From Streptomyces sp. R28 (GTDB taxonomy: Bacteria > Actinomycetota > Actinomycetes > Streptomycetales > Streptomycetaceae), in assembly GCF_041052385.1 (NCBI RefSeq), contig NZ_CP163439.1, positions 5,631,001-5,695,000 on the forward strand: 64,000 nt of DNA, in the 5' to 3' direction. Positions within the stretch are counted from its first letter, which is position 1. Every line of letters starts with the position of its first letter. Below, one piece after another: positions 8,682-17,494 of this stretch. A model generated the notes under the pieces. The model searched no databases, was not told where the DNA came from, and saw only the letters and a list, made by a program, of their open reading frames with translations. A program made the position numbers and the translations under genes.

Positions 8682-9884
8682 TCAGCGCAGCGCGCTCTTC
8701 TGCTGCCACTCGGTCCACGAGAGGTTCCACGCGCCGAAGCCGTTCCCGGGCGCGACCACGCCCTTGGTGTCCTTGCCGGTGATCTCGAACGGGTCGCCCG
8801 CCCGCACCTGCCCGTAGAACCAGGCCGCGTTCGCGTCGCTCATTCCTATGCAGCCGGAACTGTGGTTGGAGTTGCCGAAGTAGCGGGCGTTCCACGGGGC
8901 GGCGTGCGCGTACATGCCCGACCAGGTCAGCCGCATCGAGTAGTCGACCATCTTGTTGTAGGCGTCGGCGAGGCCCACCGTCTCGGAGTTCATGTTGATC
9001 GTGCCCTCCTTGGCCATGAGCACGGCGGTTCCGCGCCAGGAGCGCTTGTCACCGCCGGGCGTGCCGCCGGAGACCGGTATGCGCCGGACGGTCTCGCCGT
9101 CGCGGACGAGGGTGAGCCGGTGGCTGTCGAGGTCGACCTTGACGACCTGGCGGGCGCCGATGGTGAAGGTGGTCGTGTAGTCGCGTACGAACCAGCCGCC
9201 GTCCGCGCCCGAGTCGGTGCCGTTCAACTCGGCGTTCAACGTGACCTTGGTTCCGGGCTTCCAGTACGCCTTGGGCCGCCAGTCCACCCGGTCGCGGCCC
9301 GAGAAGTCGCGTATCCAGCCCCAGGAGCCCTCGGTGCCGTTCGAGGTGGTGATCTTGAGCTGCTTCTCGACCTCGGCCCGGTTCTTGACGGGAGAGTCGA
9401 AGACCAGGGAGATCGGCTGGGCGATGCCGACGGTGGCGCCGGCACCCGGTCGCCAGTCGACCTTGTTGACCTTGTCCGCCGGAGCCGTGGTGAAGGAAGC
9501 CTTGGTGCTCTTGGCGGTTCCGCCCTCGGTCCGGGTCGCCGCCGTCACCTTGTACGCCGCGCCGGGCACGGCCTTGCGGTCGGAGACCCACGACCGGCCG
9601 TCGGCGGCGACCTTGCCGGCGAGCCGGTGGCCCTCGGCGTCGGCGACGGTCACCGAGGTGAGCCTGCCGCCCGCGGCCGTGACCCGCACGGGCTCACCCG
9701 CCGGGACCCGTACTCCCGTGGGCGTGACGGTGACCGTGACAGGACGGTCGTCGGCGCTCGGCTTCACCTTGGTCTCCGGGGCGCCGGTCGAGCCGCTCGA
9801 CGAGCAGGCGGCGAGCGGCGCCAGCAGGGCGGCCACGACGGCGGCCCGGACGCGGGCATGGACGAGTACACGGGTGCGCGACAA
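8682..9884 (-). CDS. L,D-transpeptidase (YkuD) lipoprotein with Ig-like domains
   Basis: The 400-aa product has a lipoprotein signal with lipobox L-A-A-C (Cys27), so it is anchored outside the membrane. Two bacterial Ig-like domains (about 50-235) precede a YkuD domain whose signature H-S-S-G-C-I-G-M carries His341 and catalytic Cys345. The enzyme forms 3-3 cross-links in peptidoglycan, as actinobacterial Ldt enzymes do. The start is a TTG at 9884 preceded by GGAGGT. It diverges from a femX-murJ-two-component run, so both sides of the intergenic region serve the cell wall. Confidence 0.92.
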   Translation of the reverse strand: MSRTRVLVHARVRAAVVAALLAPLAACSSSGSTGAPETKVKPSADDRPVTVTVTPTGVRVPAGEPVRVTAAGGRLTSVTVADAEGHRLAGKVAADGRSWVSDRKAVPGAAYKVTAATRTEGGTAKSTKASFTTAPADKVNKVDWRPGAGATVGIAQPISLVFDSPVKNRAEVEKQLKITTSNGTEGSWGWIRDFSGRDRVDWRPKAYWKPGTKVTLNAELNGTDSGADGGWFVRDYTTTFTIGARQVVKVDLDSHRLTLVRDGETVRRIPVSGGTPGGDKRSWRGTAVLMAKEGTINMNSETVGLADAYNKMVDYSMRLTWSGMYAHAAPWNARYFGNSNHSSGCIGMSDANAAWFYGQVRAGDPFEITGKDTKGVVAPGNGFGAWNLSWTEWQQKSALR

Positions 9885-9998
9885 CGGGACCTCCGGGAAG
9901 GACGAAACGGGGTGGACGATTCGGCGATGTCGTGACTGTAGAGCCGGAAAACCCGAGGTCAGCCGCTATGGAGCTATGTGACGGCGACTGGTGAGGAA

Positions 9999-10044
9999 CG
10001 GTCATGGTCCGGTCACATTCGCCGCGCGGAGCGGTCATGGACCG
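9999..10044. promoter_or_regulatory. Repeated 13-nt motif in the divergent promoter region
   Basis: CGGTCATGG-N-CCG occurs at 9999-10011 and again at 10032-10044, in the same orientation, 33 bp apart (about three helical turns). The second copy is part of a palindrome (10030-10046). It lies between the L,D-transpeptidase and femX-like genes and is a candidate binding site for a regulator of both, possibly the response regulator encoded downstream. Confidence 0.4.
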
Positions 10045-10100
10045 CTGTGAGCCTCCTATGTGTCCCCGCGACGGACCGGGGAGAAGGAGAGGCTCAGACT

Positions 10101-11297
10101 GTGTCAGCGCTGCTCGTGCCGCCCAGCCGCGTGTGCCAAGCACGGGGCCGGGGCGTGGCCCTGCGCCCCATCACCGCGGAGACCTACCGCGCCTTCCTCG
10201 CAACCCCCGACGGCGCCGCGCTCGGCGCCGGTTTCCTGCAGTGCCCGTCCTGGGCCGACGTCAAGGAGGGCTGGCGCGCCCAACTCCTCGGCTGGGGCCC
10301 GGACCCGGAGGCGGGCGCACTGACGGGCGTGGCCCTGGTCCTGCTGCGGCAGTTCCCCGGCACCCGCAAGTACTTCGCCTACCTCCCCGAAGGCCCCGTC
10401 GCCGACTGGAACGACCCCGACGTCGACGGCTGGCTCGATCCGCTGCTGGAACACCTGCGCCGCGCGGGCGCGTTCGCCGTGCGCATCGGCCCCTCGCCGG
10501 CCTACCGTCGCTGGGACGCCGCCCAGCTCAAGCCGCTCACCGGCCCGGGCCGCCGCCTGGGCGACGTCCTCGCCAGTGAGGTCGACCCGCTCGGCACCGC
10601 CGTCGCCGAGCGGCTGCGGGCCCGGGGCTGGCGCCGCTGCGGTGGCGAGGGGACCGGAGCGGACGGGGACGCCCAGCCCCGGCACGTCTTCCATGTGCCG
10701 CTCGCCGGACGCACCACCGAGGACCTGTGGTCCGGGCTCAACCAGGAGTGGCGACGCAATGTCCGCCGAGCTCAGAAGGAGGGCGTGGAGGTGGTGGTGG
10801 GCAGTGCGGCCGAACTGCCCGAGTTCTACCGGCTGCTCGGCATCACCGAGCGGCGCGACGGGTTCCGGCTCGGCCGCTCGCTCGCCTACTACGAGCGTCA
10901 GTACGCGGTGCTCAACGCCGAGGAACCGGGCCGGATGAAGCTGTACGTCGCCCGTCACCGAGGAGAGATCCTGGCCGCCCACACGATGATCACGGTGGGC
11001 CGCCGGGCCTGGTACCAGACCGGCGCCTCGGCCGACCACCGCCGCGAGGTCCGGCCCTCCAACGCCCTGCAGTGGCGGATGCTGCTGGACGCCCACGCCC
11101 TCGGCGCCGACGTCTACGACATGCGCGGGGTACCCTCCACTCTCGATCCTGAGGAACGTGCGTACGGACTGCTGCGGTGGAAGCTCGGCACCGGAGGACA
11201 GGTCGTCGAGACGTTGGGGGAATGGGAGAGAGCCTTGGGCGGCAGCGCCAACCACACGCTTTACCGCGCCTTCCAGGCGTACCTGAACCGCCGATGA
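10101..11297 (+). CDS. FemABX-family peptidyltransferase
   Basis: A 398-aa protein of the FemAB/FemX family, which adds amino acids from aminoacyl-tRNA to the lysine or diaminopimelate side chain of lipid II. Visible hallmarks are the twin GNAT-like halves, W-R-R-N-V-R-R-A-Q-K-E-G-V-E (about 215-228), and Y-D-M-R-G-V-P followed by G-L-L-R-W-K-L-G near the end. GTG 10101 is preferred because of GAAGGAGAG upstream; an internal GTG at 10155 is possible. The stop overlaps the murJ-like start (ATGA), indicating tight coupling. Streptomyces usually has another main FemX, so this is probably a second, specialised copy. Confidence 0.85.
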   Translation: MSALLVPPSRVCQARGRGVALRPITAETYRAFLATPDGAALGAGFLQCPSWADVKEGWRAQLLGWGPDPEAGALTGVALVLLRQFPGTRKYFAYLPEGPVADWNDPDVDGWLDPLLEHLRRAGAFAVRIGPSPAYRRWDAAQLKPLTGPGRRLGDVLASEVDPLGTAVAERLRARGWRRCGGEGTGADGDAQPRHVFHVPLAGRTTEDLWSGLNQEWRRNVRRAQKEGVEVVVGSAAELPEFYRLLGITERRDGFRLGRSLAYYERQYAVLNAEEPGRMKLYVARHRGEILAAHTMITVGRRAWYQTGASADHRREVRPSNALQWRMLLDAHALGADVYDMRGVPSTLDPEERAYGLLRWKLGTGGQVVETLGEWERALGGSANHTLYRAFQAYLNRR

Positions 11298-12973
11298 AGC
11301 GGACGACGCCGACGACGCCGACGACGACCACGCCGACCGGCACAAAGACCGCGCAAGCGACGGTGCCCCGGGCTCCGAAGGCGGCCTCCGCGGCGCGCGG
11401 CAGTGCCGTCATGGCCGCCGGATCCATCGTCGGCCGGGCCACCGGTTTCGCCCGCTCCGCCGTGGTCGCGGCGGCGCTGGGCACCATCGGGCCGACCGCC
11501 GACGGCTACGCGGTGGGCAACGCCCTGCCCACCATCGTCTACATGCTGCTCCTCGGCGGCGCGCTGAACGCCGTCTTCGTGCCCGAGCTGGTCAAGGCCG
11601 CCAAGGAGCACGACGACGGGGGCGCCGCGTACACCGACCGGCTCGTCACCGTCTGCGTCGTCGCCCTGCTGGCGATCACCGCGACCGCCGTATGGGCGGC
11701 CCCCGCGATCGTCGACGCGTACACCGACTACACCGGCCGACAGGCCGCCATGACCATCGCGTTCGCCCGCTACTGCCTGCCCCAGATCTTCTTCCTCGGC
11801 CTGTTCACCCTGCTCGGGCAAGTACTCAACGCCCGGGGCCGGTTCGGCGCGATGATGTGGGCGCCGGTCCTGAACAACGTCGTCGTCATGACCGTCTTCG
11901 GTCTGTACCTGGCCCTGGCGATGGGCGGCGGGGACGGCGGGGACCTGCTCACCCCGACCGAGACCGCCGTGCTCGGCTGGGGCACGACCGCCGGCATCGC
12001 CGCCCAGGCCCTCGCCCTCGTCCCCGCCCTGCGCGCGGCCCGCTTCCGCTGGCGGCCCCGCTTCGACTGGCGCGGCAGCGGACTGACCCGCCCCCTGCGC
12101 GCGGCCGGCTGGCTGGTGCTGCTCGTCCTTGCCAACCAGGCCGCCTACTGGGTCACCACCCGGCTGGCCACGACCGCGGGCCTCGGCGGCGGCCCCGGAT
12201 ACGGCGCGTACAACAACGCCTATGCCCTGTGGGTCGTCCCGCACGGCATCATCACGGTCTCCGTGGTGACCGCGCTGATGCCCCGGATGAGCGCGGCCGC
12301 CGCCGACGGGGACACCGCCGCCGTGCGGCACGACGTCTCCCACGCGCTGCGCGTCTGCGCCTCGGCCGTCGTACCCGCCGCCTGCGCGCTGTTCGCCCTC
12401 GCCCAGCCGGTGATGGCCCTCGTCTTCGGCTACGGCAGAACCAGCGCCGACGACACGGCCGCCATGGCCGGGATCCTGATGGCCTTCGCGCCGGGACTCG
12501 TCGCCCTGTCGGGGCAGTACGTCCTGTCCCGCGCCTTCTACGCGCTCTCCGACACCCGTACGCCGTTCCTGCTCAACCTCGTGATCGTCGCCCTCAACGC
12601 GGGACTGTCCCTGGCCGCCGCCCACCTGCTGCCCGCTCGCTGGGCCGTGACGGGCATGGCGGCGGCGTACTCGCTGGCGCTGTGCGTGGGCTGGGCGGTG
12701 ACCGGCCGGGTGCTGAGCCGCCGGCTCGCCGTGGCCCGCCCCCTGCGCTCGTCCGCCGTCGGCGCCCACGCACGGCTGCTGCTCGCCGCCGTCCCCGCCA
12801 CCGCGCTGGGTCACCTCGCGGCCCAGGGCGCAGGACGGGCGGGGGCGTTGGCCGCCGCGGCCGCCGGCGCAGCGGTCGTCGTGCTCACCTTCGCCCTGCT
12901 AGCCCGTCCGCTGCGACTCGCCGAACTCGACGCGCTGCTGGCCGGCGTACGCCGGCGAGTGTCCCGGACCTGA
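11294..12973 (+). CDS. MurJ/MviN-type lipid II flippase
   Basis: The 559-aa product has about 14 predicted membrane helices after a Thr/Lys/Ala-rich cytoplasmic start. MOP-superfamily features are clear: A-G-S-I-V-G-R-A-T-G-F-A-R near the first helix, Y-M-L-L-L-G-G-A-L-N-A-V-F-V-P, and Y-G-A-Y-N-N-A-Y-A-L-W-V-V-P in the middle. It should move lipid II or a related undecaprenyl-linked precursor across the membrane. It lacks the long extra domain of some actinobacterial MurJ proteins. It overlaps the femX-like gene by ATGA, so modified precursor and its flippase would be made together. Confidence 0.88.
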   Translation: MKRTTPTTPTTTTPTGTKTAQATVPRAPKAASAARGSAVMAAGSIVGRATGFARSAVVAAALGTIGPTADGYAVGNALPTIVYMLLLGGALNAVFVPELVKAAKEHDDGGAAYTDRLVTVCVVALLAITATAVWAAPAIVDAYTDYTGRQAAMTIAFARYCLPQIFFLGLFTLLGQVLNARGRFGAMMWAPVLNNVVVMTVFGLYLALAMGGGDGGDLLTPTETAVLGWGTTAGIAAQALALVPALRAARFRWRPRFDWRGSGLTRPLRAAGWLVLLVLANQAAYWVTTRLATTAGLGGGPGYGAYNNAYALWVVPHGIITVSVVTALMPRMSAAAADGDTAAVRHDVSHALRVCASAVVPAACALFALAQPVMALVFGYGRTSADDTAAMAGILMAFAPGLVALSGQYVLSRAFYALSDTRTPFLLNLVIVALNAGLSLAAAHLLPARWAVTGMAAAYSLALCVGWAVTGRVLSRRLAVARPLRSSAVGAHARLLLAAVPATALGHLAAQGAGRAGALAAAAAGAAVVVLTFALLARPLRLAELDALLAGVRRRVSRT

Positions 12974-12996
12974 CCACCACCGAGGGAGAACCGCCG

Positions 12997-13680
12997 ATGC
13001 CCCGCGTGCTCCTCATCGAGGACGACCCCTCCGTACGCGAGGGGGTCGAACTCGGTCTGCGCCGCCGCGGCCACGAGGTACGAGCGGCCGCGACCGGCGA
13101 GGCCGGCCTCGCCGCGATGGCCGAATTCCGCCCCGATCTGCTGCTGTTGGACCTGATGCTGCCCGGAATGAACGGCGTACAGGTCTGCCGGCGGGTCCGC
13201 GAGCACAGCCAGCTGCCGATCATCATGCTCACCGCGCGCGGCGACGACTTCGACGTGGTCATCGGCCTGGAAGCCGGTGCCGACGACTACATCGTCAAGC
13301 CCGCCCGCACCGAGGTGATCGAGGCCCGGATCCGTGCCGTACTGCGCCGCCTGGACGACGGCGGCGCGGGCCGCCCGGCCATCGAGGTCTACGGCGCGCT
13401 CACCATCGACCGGGTCGGACTGACCGTCACCAAGGCCGGCCGGCCGCTCGCGCTCGCCCCCTCGGAGCTCAAGCTCCTGCTGCACCTCTCCGCCGCCCCT
13501 GAGCAGGTGTTCAGCAGGCAGCAACTGCTGGAGCACGTCTGGGACCACAGCTACCACGCCGACGCCCGGCTGGTCGACGCCTGCGTCGCACGTCTGCGCG
13601 GCAAGATCGAGGACGAGGCCGGCAGCCCCCGCTACGTCCAGACACTGCGGGGCTTCGGCTACCGCTTCGGGCCGCTGTGA
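12997..13680 (+). CDS. OmpR-family response regulator (CseB-like)
   Basis: A 227-aa regulator with a receiver domain (phosphoacceptor Asp52 in L-D-L-M-L-P-G, conserved Lys101 in Y-I-V-K-P) and a winged-helix OmpR/PhoB DNA-binding domain ending R-G-F-G-Y-R-F-G-P-L. ATG 12997 has GAGGGAG upstream. The stop overlaps the GTG of the sensor kinase. Sequence and gene order resemble CseB/CseC, the envelope-stress pair of Streptomyces. Here, however, no sigma-E gene is visible and the cargo is femX and murJ, so it probably controls wall-precursor genes including the divergent L,D-transpeptidase. Confidence 0.92.
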   Translation: MPRVLLIEDDPSVREGVELGLRRRGHEVRAAATGEAGLAAMAEFRPDLLLLDLMLPGMNGVQVCRRVREHSQLPIIMLTARGDDFDVVIGLEAGADDYIVKPARTEVIEARIRAVLRRLDDGGAGRPAIEVYGALTIDRVGLTVTKAGRPLALAPSELKLLLHLSAAPEQVFSRQQLLEHVWDHSYHADARLVDACVARLRGKIEDEAGSPRYVQTLRGFGYRFGPL

Positions 13681-15209
13681 GCACGGACCCCGGTCCCGGC
13701 CCCGGTCCCGGCCCCGGACCCGCCTCCGGACCCGCCTCCGGCCCCGACCCCGGCCGGTCGCGGTTCAGGGCGTTCGGGCTGCGTACGCGGCTGTTGCTCG
13801 CCTTCCTGCTGGTCGCCGGTGTCAGCGCCGGCACCACGGCCGCGCTGACCTACCGTGAGGCCCGCACCGCGATGCTGGAGACCGCCCAGGACACGGCGGT
13901 CTCGTCGTTCCGTGACCACGTCCAGCAGACGGGCTTCTCCCTGCCCGTGCAGCGGGAGGGCCTGGAGGAAGTCCTGCGGGACATCGCCCGCAAGGGCAAG
14001 CCGCACCCCTGGGTGGTGTTCGCCGAGTACGGTTCGCTCCGCGCCTCCTCGGGCGAGAACCCGGTCTCCACCGTCATCACACCCGAACTGCGCCGCGCCG
14101 CGCGGGCCGACCCGCACGGCAGCTTCGAGCGGGTCGTCAAGGACGGCGTGCCCTACCTGACCATCGCCATGCCCACCGTCTTCAAGGCGAGCCCGGACAG
14201 CCTGCTGCCCAGCGGACTCGTCCTCTACGCCGTCATGCGGATGACCGACGAGCAGGTCAACGTCGACGCCCTCCTCATGGCCGCCCGGGACGGCGCCCTG
14301 CCGGGCCTCGCCGTCGCGCTGATACCCGGCCTGCTCGCCGCGCGCAGCGTGCTGCGCCCGGTGCGCGAACTGCGCCAGGCGGCCCGGAGCATGGGCACCG
14401 GCAGACTCGACACCCGGATTCCGGTGCGCGGCAGCGACGAACTGGCGGACCTGGCACGCACCTTCAACGAGTCCGCGGGCCAACTCGAGCGCTCCGTGCG
14501 GGAACTGCGCGATGCCGAGCAGCGCGCCCGCCGTTTCGCCTCCGACGTCTCGCACGAACTGCGCACCCCCCTCGCCGGAATGCTCGCCGTCACCGAGGTC
14601 CTCGACGAGGACGCGGACGGCCTGGACACCGACACCGCGCGGGCCGTGCGGCTGGTCAGCGCCGAGACCGGAAAGCTCGCCGTGCTCGTCGAGGACCTGA
14701 TGGAGATCTCCCGCTTCGACGCACGCGCGGCCGAGCTGAACGCCGACGAGGTCGACGTGGCCGAGGCGATCCGCAAGACCCTCCACAACCGGCACTGGAC
14801 CGACGACCGGGTCCGCACCGAACTCCCCGACGGCATCCGCGCCCGGCTCGACCCGCGCCGCTTCGACATCGTGATCGCCAACCTCGTGGGCAACGCCCTG
14901 CGGCACGGCAGCGCGCCCGTCACGGTCCGCCTGCGCACCGAGGCACGCGCCGCGGGCACGCCCGTGCTGATCACCGAGGTCATGGACAGCGGCCCCGGCA
15001 TCCGCCCCGAATCGCTCCCGCACATCTTCGACCGCTTCTACAAGGCCGACGCGGCCCGCACCCGCTCGGCGGGCAGCGGCCTGGGACTGGCGATCACACA
15101 AGAGAACGTGAAGCTGCACGGCGGAACGATCCGCGCGGGGAACCAGGCCGGGGGCGGCGCCGTCTTCACCGTCGAGATACCGCTTCACGCGGAGGAGGCC
15201 GGCGGATGA
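13677..15209 (+). CDS. Membrane sensor histidine kinase (CseC-like)
   Basis: The 510-aa kinase has a Pro-Gly repeat N-terminus (about residues 5-25), a first membrane helix (35-57), an extracytoplasmic sensor of ~140 aa, a second helix (about 200-220), a HAMP segment, the H-box S-D-V-S-H-E-L-R-T-P-L (His near 291), N-box N-L-V-G-N-A-L-R-H-G, D-S-G-P-G-I and G-S-G-L-G-L-A-I. It should phosphorylate the upstream regulator. The N-terminal (PG)n tract is encoded by a short GC-rich repeat and may vary between strains. The GTG start overlaps the regulator stop and the end overlaps the lipoprotein start. Confidence 0.92.
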   Translation: MSTDPGPGPGPGPGPASGPASGPDPGRSRFRAFGLRTRLLLAFLLVAGVSAGTTAALTYREARTAMLETAQDTAVSSFRDHVQQTGFSLPVQREGLEEVLRDIARKGKPHPWVVFAEYGSLRASSGENPVSTVITPELRRAARADPHGSFERVVKDGVPYLTIAMPTVFKASPDSLLPSGLVLYAVMRMTDEQVNVDALLMAARDGALPGLAVALIPGLLAARSVLRPVRELRQAARSMGTGRLDTRIPVRGSDELADLARTFNESAGQLERSVRELRDAEQRARRFASDVSHELRTPLAGMLAVTEVLDEDADGLDTDTARAVRLVSAETGKLAVLVEDLMEISRFDARAAELNADEVDVAEAIRKTLHNRHWTDDRVRTELPDGIRARLDPRRFDIVIANLVGNALRHGSAPVTVRLRTEARAAGTPVLITEVMDSGPGIRPESLPHIFDRFYKADAARTRSAGSGLGLAITQENVKLHGGTIRAGNQAGGGAVFTVEIPLHAEEAGG

Positions 15210-15874
15210 GGCGTGCGCGGACGCGCCGACGTGCGGCGGCCGTTGCCGTCGTGGTCGTCGCGGCGGCCGCGCCGCTGATCGGTGGCTGCGGTATCCAGGA
15301 GACCGACGTCATCGAGGCGGGCGGTCCCGCCTCCATCCAGGCCTTCGTCGACCGCGACTACGACATGCTGCTCTTCTTCCGTTCCCCCGACGGAGGGCTG
15401 AGCCCCGTGATCCGGACGATCGGGTCCTCGACCGGGTTCGGTCCCGGATACGTCGAGGCGGGTTCCGGAGACCAGAAGTCCGGCGACCCGGCTGGACCGG
15501 TGCCGACGGAGAAGGTCGTCATGGCGTTGCTCAACGGCCCGGGTAAGGAAGACCGAGCCGCCGGCCTGGGCACCTCCCTTCCCGCCGCCCGCCCCGGCGG
15601 GACCGTCGAGGTCGAGCGCGCCCCGGGCGACAGGGTCACGGCCCGTGTGCCCCTCGCCCTGGAGGGCCTGGACAGCACTGCCGTACGCCAGCTGACCTGC
15701 ACGATCGCCTACAGCCAGGACGCCGACGGCCAGGTCGTCGTGGAGCTCACGGGGCAGGACGGGGCATCGCGATCCGGCACCTGTGGCCTCGCCCCCGGCA
15801 ACATGGGCACCGCACCCACGGAGACCGAGTCCCGGACACGGGGCACGCCGACCGGCACGAGCGGCGGAGCCTGA
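15206..15874 (+). CDS. Lipoprotein of the two-component operon
   Basis: A 222-aa protein with a lipoprotein signal: Arg-rich start, hydrophobic core, lipobox I-G-G-C (Cys28). The mature part has no catalytic motif and ends in a Thr/Arg/Gly-rich tail. Its ATG overlaps the kinase stop, so it is translated with the kinase. By analogy with CseA, a lipoprotein that tunes CseC, it may modulate the sensor, but the sequences are not obviously the same family. This role is an inference from gene order. Confidence 0.75.
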   Translation: MRRARTRRRAAAVAVVVVAAAAPLIGGCGIQETDVIEAGGPASIQAFVDRDYDMLLFFRSPDGGLSPVIRTIGSSTGFGPGYVEAGSGDQKSGDPAGPVPTEKVVMALLNGPGKEDRAAGLGTSLPAARPGGTVEVERAPGDRVTARVPLALEGLDSTAVRQLTCTIAYSQDADGQVVVELTGQDGASRSGTCGLAPGNMGTAPTETESRTRGTPTGTSGGA

Positions 15875-15895
15875 AGAACGCCCCCTGGGTGGCCT

Positions 15896-15931
15896 GTCGC
15901 CGCCCGGCCCTCCGGAGCGCCGGGCGGCGAC
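15896..15931. terminator. Bidirectional terminator
   Basis: A perfect 13-bp GC-rich stem lies between the convergent lipoprotein gene (ends 15874) and dehydrogenase gene (ends 15972 on the minus strand). It can serve both. Confidence 0.75.
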
Positions 15932-15971
15932 CCCACCCGCGACGTGGGCCCGTGACGGCGCCCGGGCCCGG

Positions 15972-16988
15972 TCAGACGGTGAGCAGGGCCTTGATGGCGC
16001 GCCGCTCGTCCATCGCCTTGTACGCCTTCGCCGCCTCGTCGAGCGGGACGGACAGGTCGAAGACCTTGCCGGGGCTGATCTTCCGCTGCCAGATCAGGTC
16101 GATCAGCTCGGGCAGGTACTGGCGCACCGGGGCGGGGCCGCCGACCAGGTGGACCTGGGAGAAGAACAGTTCCTGACCGTCGAGGGCGACGTCGTGGGAG
16201 ACGCCCACGAAGCCGACGTGGCCGCCCGGCCGGGTGGAGCGAATGGCCTGCTGCATGGACTCCTGGGTACCGACCGCCTCGACGACGGAGTGGGCGCCAA
16301 GACCCCCGGTCAGCTCCTTGATCCTCGCCACGCCCTCGTCGCCGCGCTCGGTGACGATGTCGGTGGCGCCGAACTCGAGGGCCAGCTTCTGACGGGACTC
16401 GTGCCGGCTCATGGCGATGATCCGCTCCGCGCCGAGCTGCTTGGCGGCCATGACCGCGAGCAGGCCGACCGCGCCGTCGCCGACGACCGCGACCGTCTTG
16501 CCGGGGCCGGCCTCGGCGGCGACCGCGCCGAACCAGCCGGTGCCCAGCACGTCGGAGGCGGCGAGCAGGTGCGGGATCAAGTCGGCGTCGGGCATCCCCG
16601 GGGTGGGGACCAGGGTGCCGTCGGCGTTGGCGATCAGGGCCCGCTCGGCCTGGGTGCCGGACTGGAAGACGCGGTTCACGCAGGAGGACGGCCAGCCGGA
16701 GCGGCAGATCTCGCAGATGCCGCAGGAGGTGGCGAACGAGCCGACCACGAACTGGCCGGGCTTGACGTTCTTGACCTCGCTGCCGACCTCCTCGACGACG
16801 CCGACGTATTCGTGCCCCATCCGCGCGGGGCCGTCGAGGGCCTCGATGCCGCGGTAGGGCCACAGGTCCGAGCCGCAGACGCAGGCCGCCGAGAGCCGGA
16901 TGATCGCGTCCGTCGGGGCGGTGATCTCCGGGCCGGTGATCTCTTCCACCCGGACGTCGCCGGGAGCGTGCAGGACAGCAGCGCGCAT
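15972..16988 (-). CDS. Zinc-dependent alcohol dehydrogenase (MDR superfamily)
   Basis: The 338-aa protein has the catalytic-zinc segment C-G-S-D-L-W-P-Y-R-G (cysteine near 38), G-H-E-Y-V-G-V-V-E-E-V-G, a structural-zinc cysteine cluster C-G-I-C-E-I-C-R-S-G-W-P-S-S-C, and a Rossmann motif V-V-G-D-G-A-V-G. It should oxidise or reduce an alcohol/aldehyde with NAD(P). It diverges from the XRE regulator, with a truncated transporter gene in between. Such dehydrogenases are often under control of the neighbouring XRE gene in Streptomyces; that link is inferred. Confidence 0.9.
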   Translation of the reverse strand: MRAAVLHAPGDVRVEEITGPEITAPTDAIIRLSAACVCGSDLWPYRGIEALDGPARMGHEYVGVVEEVGSEVKNVKPGQFVVGSFATSCGICEICRSGWPSSCVNRVFQSGTQAERALIANADGTLVPTPGMPDADLIPHLLAASDVLGTGWFGAVAAEAGPGKTVAVVGDGAVGLLAVMAAKQLGAERIIAMSRHESRQKLALEFGATDIVTERGDEGVARIKELTGGLGAHSVVEAVGTQESMQQAIRSTRPGGHVGFVGVSHDVALDGQELFFSQVHLVGGPAPVRQYLPELIDLIWQRKISPGKVFDLSVPLDEAAKAYKAMDERRAIKALLTV

Positions 16989-17110
16989 GAGAGTTACTCC
17001 TGGGGTTCTGACCGGTCGCCGGGGCGGCCGGGATTATTTCGGGCAATTGGATTGAATTGAATGGCCCGGACCGGTGAACGCTGTGCGGCGCGCGGGCGGC
17101 GTCCCCTGCA

Positions 17111-17359
17111 TCACCCGAGCACCCGGACGTCCGCTCCGGGCAGGTCCCCCGGCGGCCGCCCCGAGGACGGCGAGCGCCCGTCACCGGCGATCTCCGACAG
17201 CAGGCCGGCCACCATGAACTCGGTCGTGCCCATCAGGAACGTGCCCAGGGCCATCACGTACACGACGAGCGGAAGCCGGGTGGGTGGCTGCTCGTGGTCA
17301 CCGACGGTTGGATCGGCGGAGTCGACGGAGGCGTGGAGGGTCTCTCCTCGCGTTGGCAT
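17111..17359 (-). pseudogene. Truncated MFS drug transporter, N-terminal remnant
   Basis: An 82-codon frame encodes the start of a DHA1-type MFS permease: L-P-L-V-V-Y-V-M-A-L-G-T-F-L-M-G-T-T-E-F then M-V-A-G-L-L, which is the first membrane helix and the typical T-T-E-F motif. It then passes into unrelated Gly/Pro-rich sequence and stops. The other eleven helices are missing. It sits back to back with the XRE regulator, the usual place of an intact MFS gene, so the transporter was deleted while the promoter side survived. Confidence 0.75.
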
Positions 17360-17439
17360 GCTTCATCTCCGCAGGATCGAGATCGGGGTGCGCGTCCCAC
17401 GAAAGCGCCCCTCCCGCCGGTGTGGGAGGCCGCGTTTAT

Positions 17440-17463
17440 AGGGGGTACAAGCTCGACCCCCCT
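17440..17463. promoter_or_regulatory. Candidate operator upstream of the XRE gene
   Basis: AGGGGGT and ACCCCC arms flank a 9-nt AT-richer centre, immediately after TTTATA. It lies 32-55 bp upstream of the XRE start, between it and the truncated MFS gene, and could be an autoregulatory site. Confidence 0.4.
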
Positions 17464-17494
17464 TGCCCGGGTCTCCGGCCGTAGCGTGGACGGC

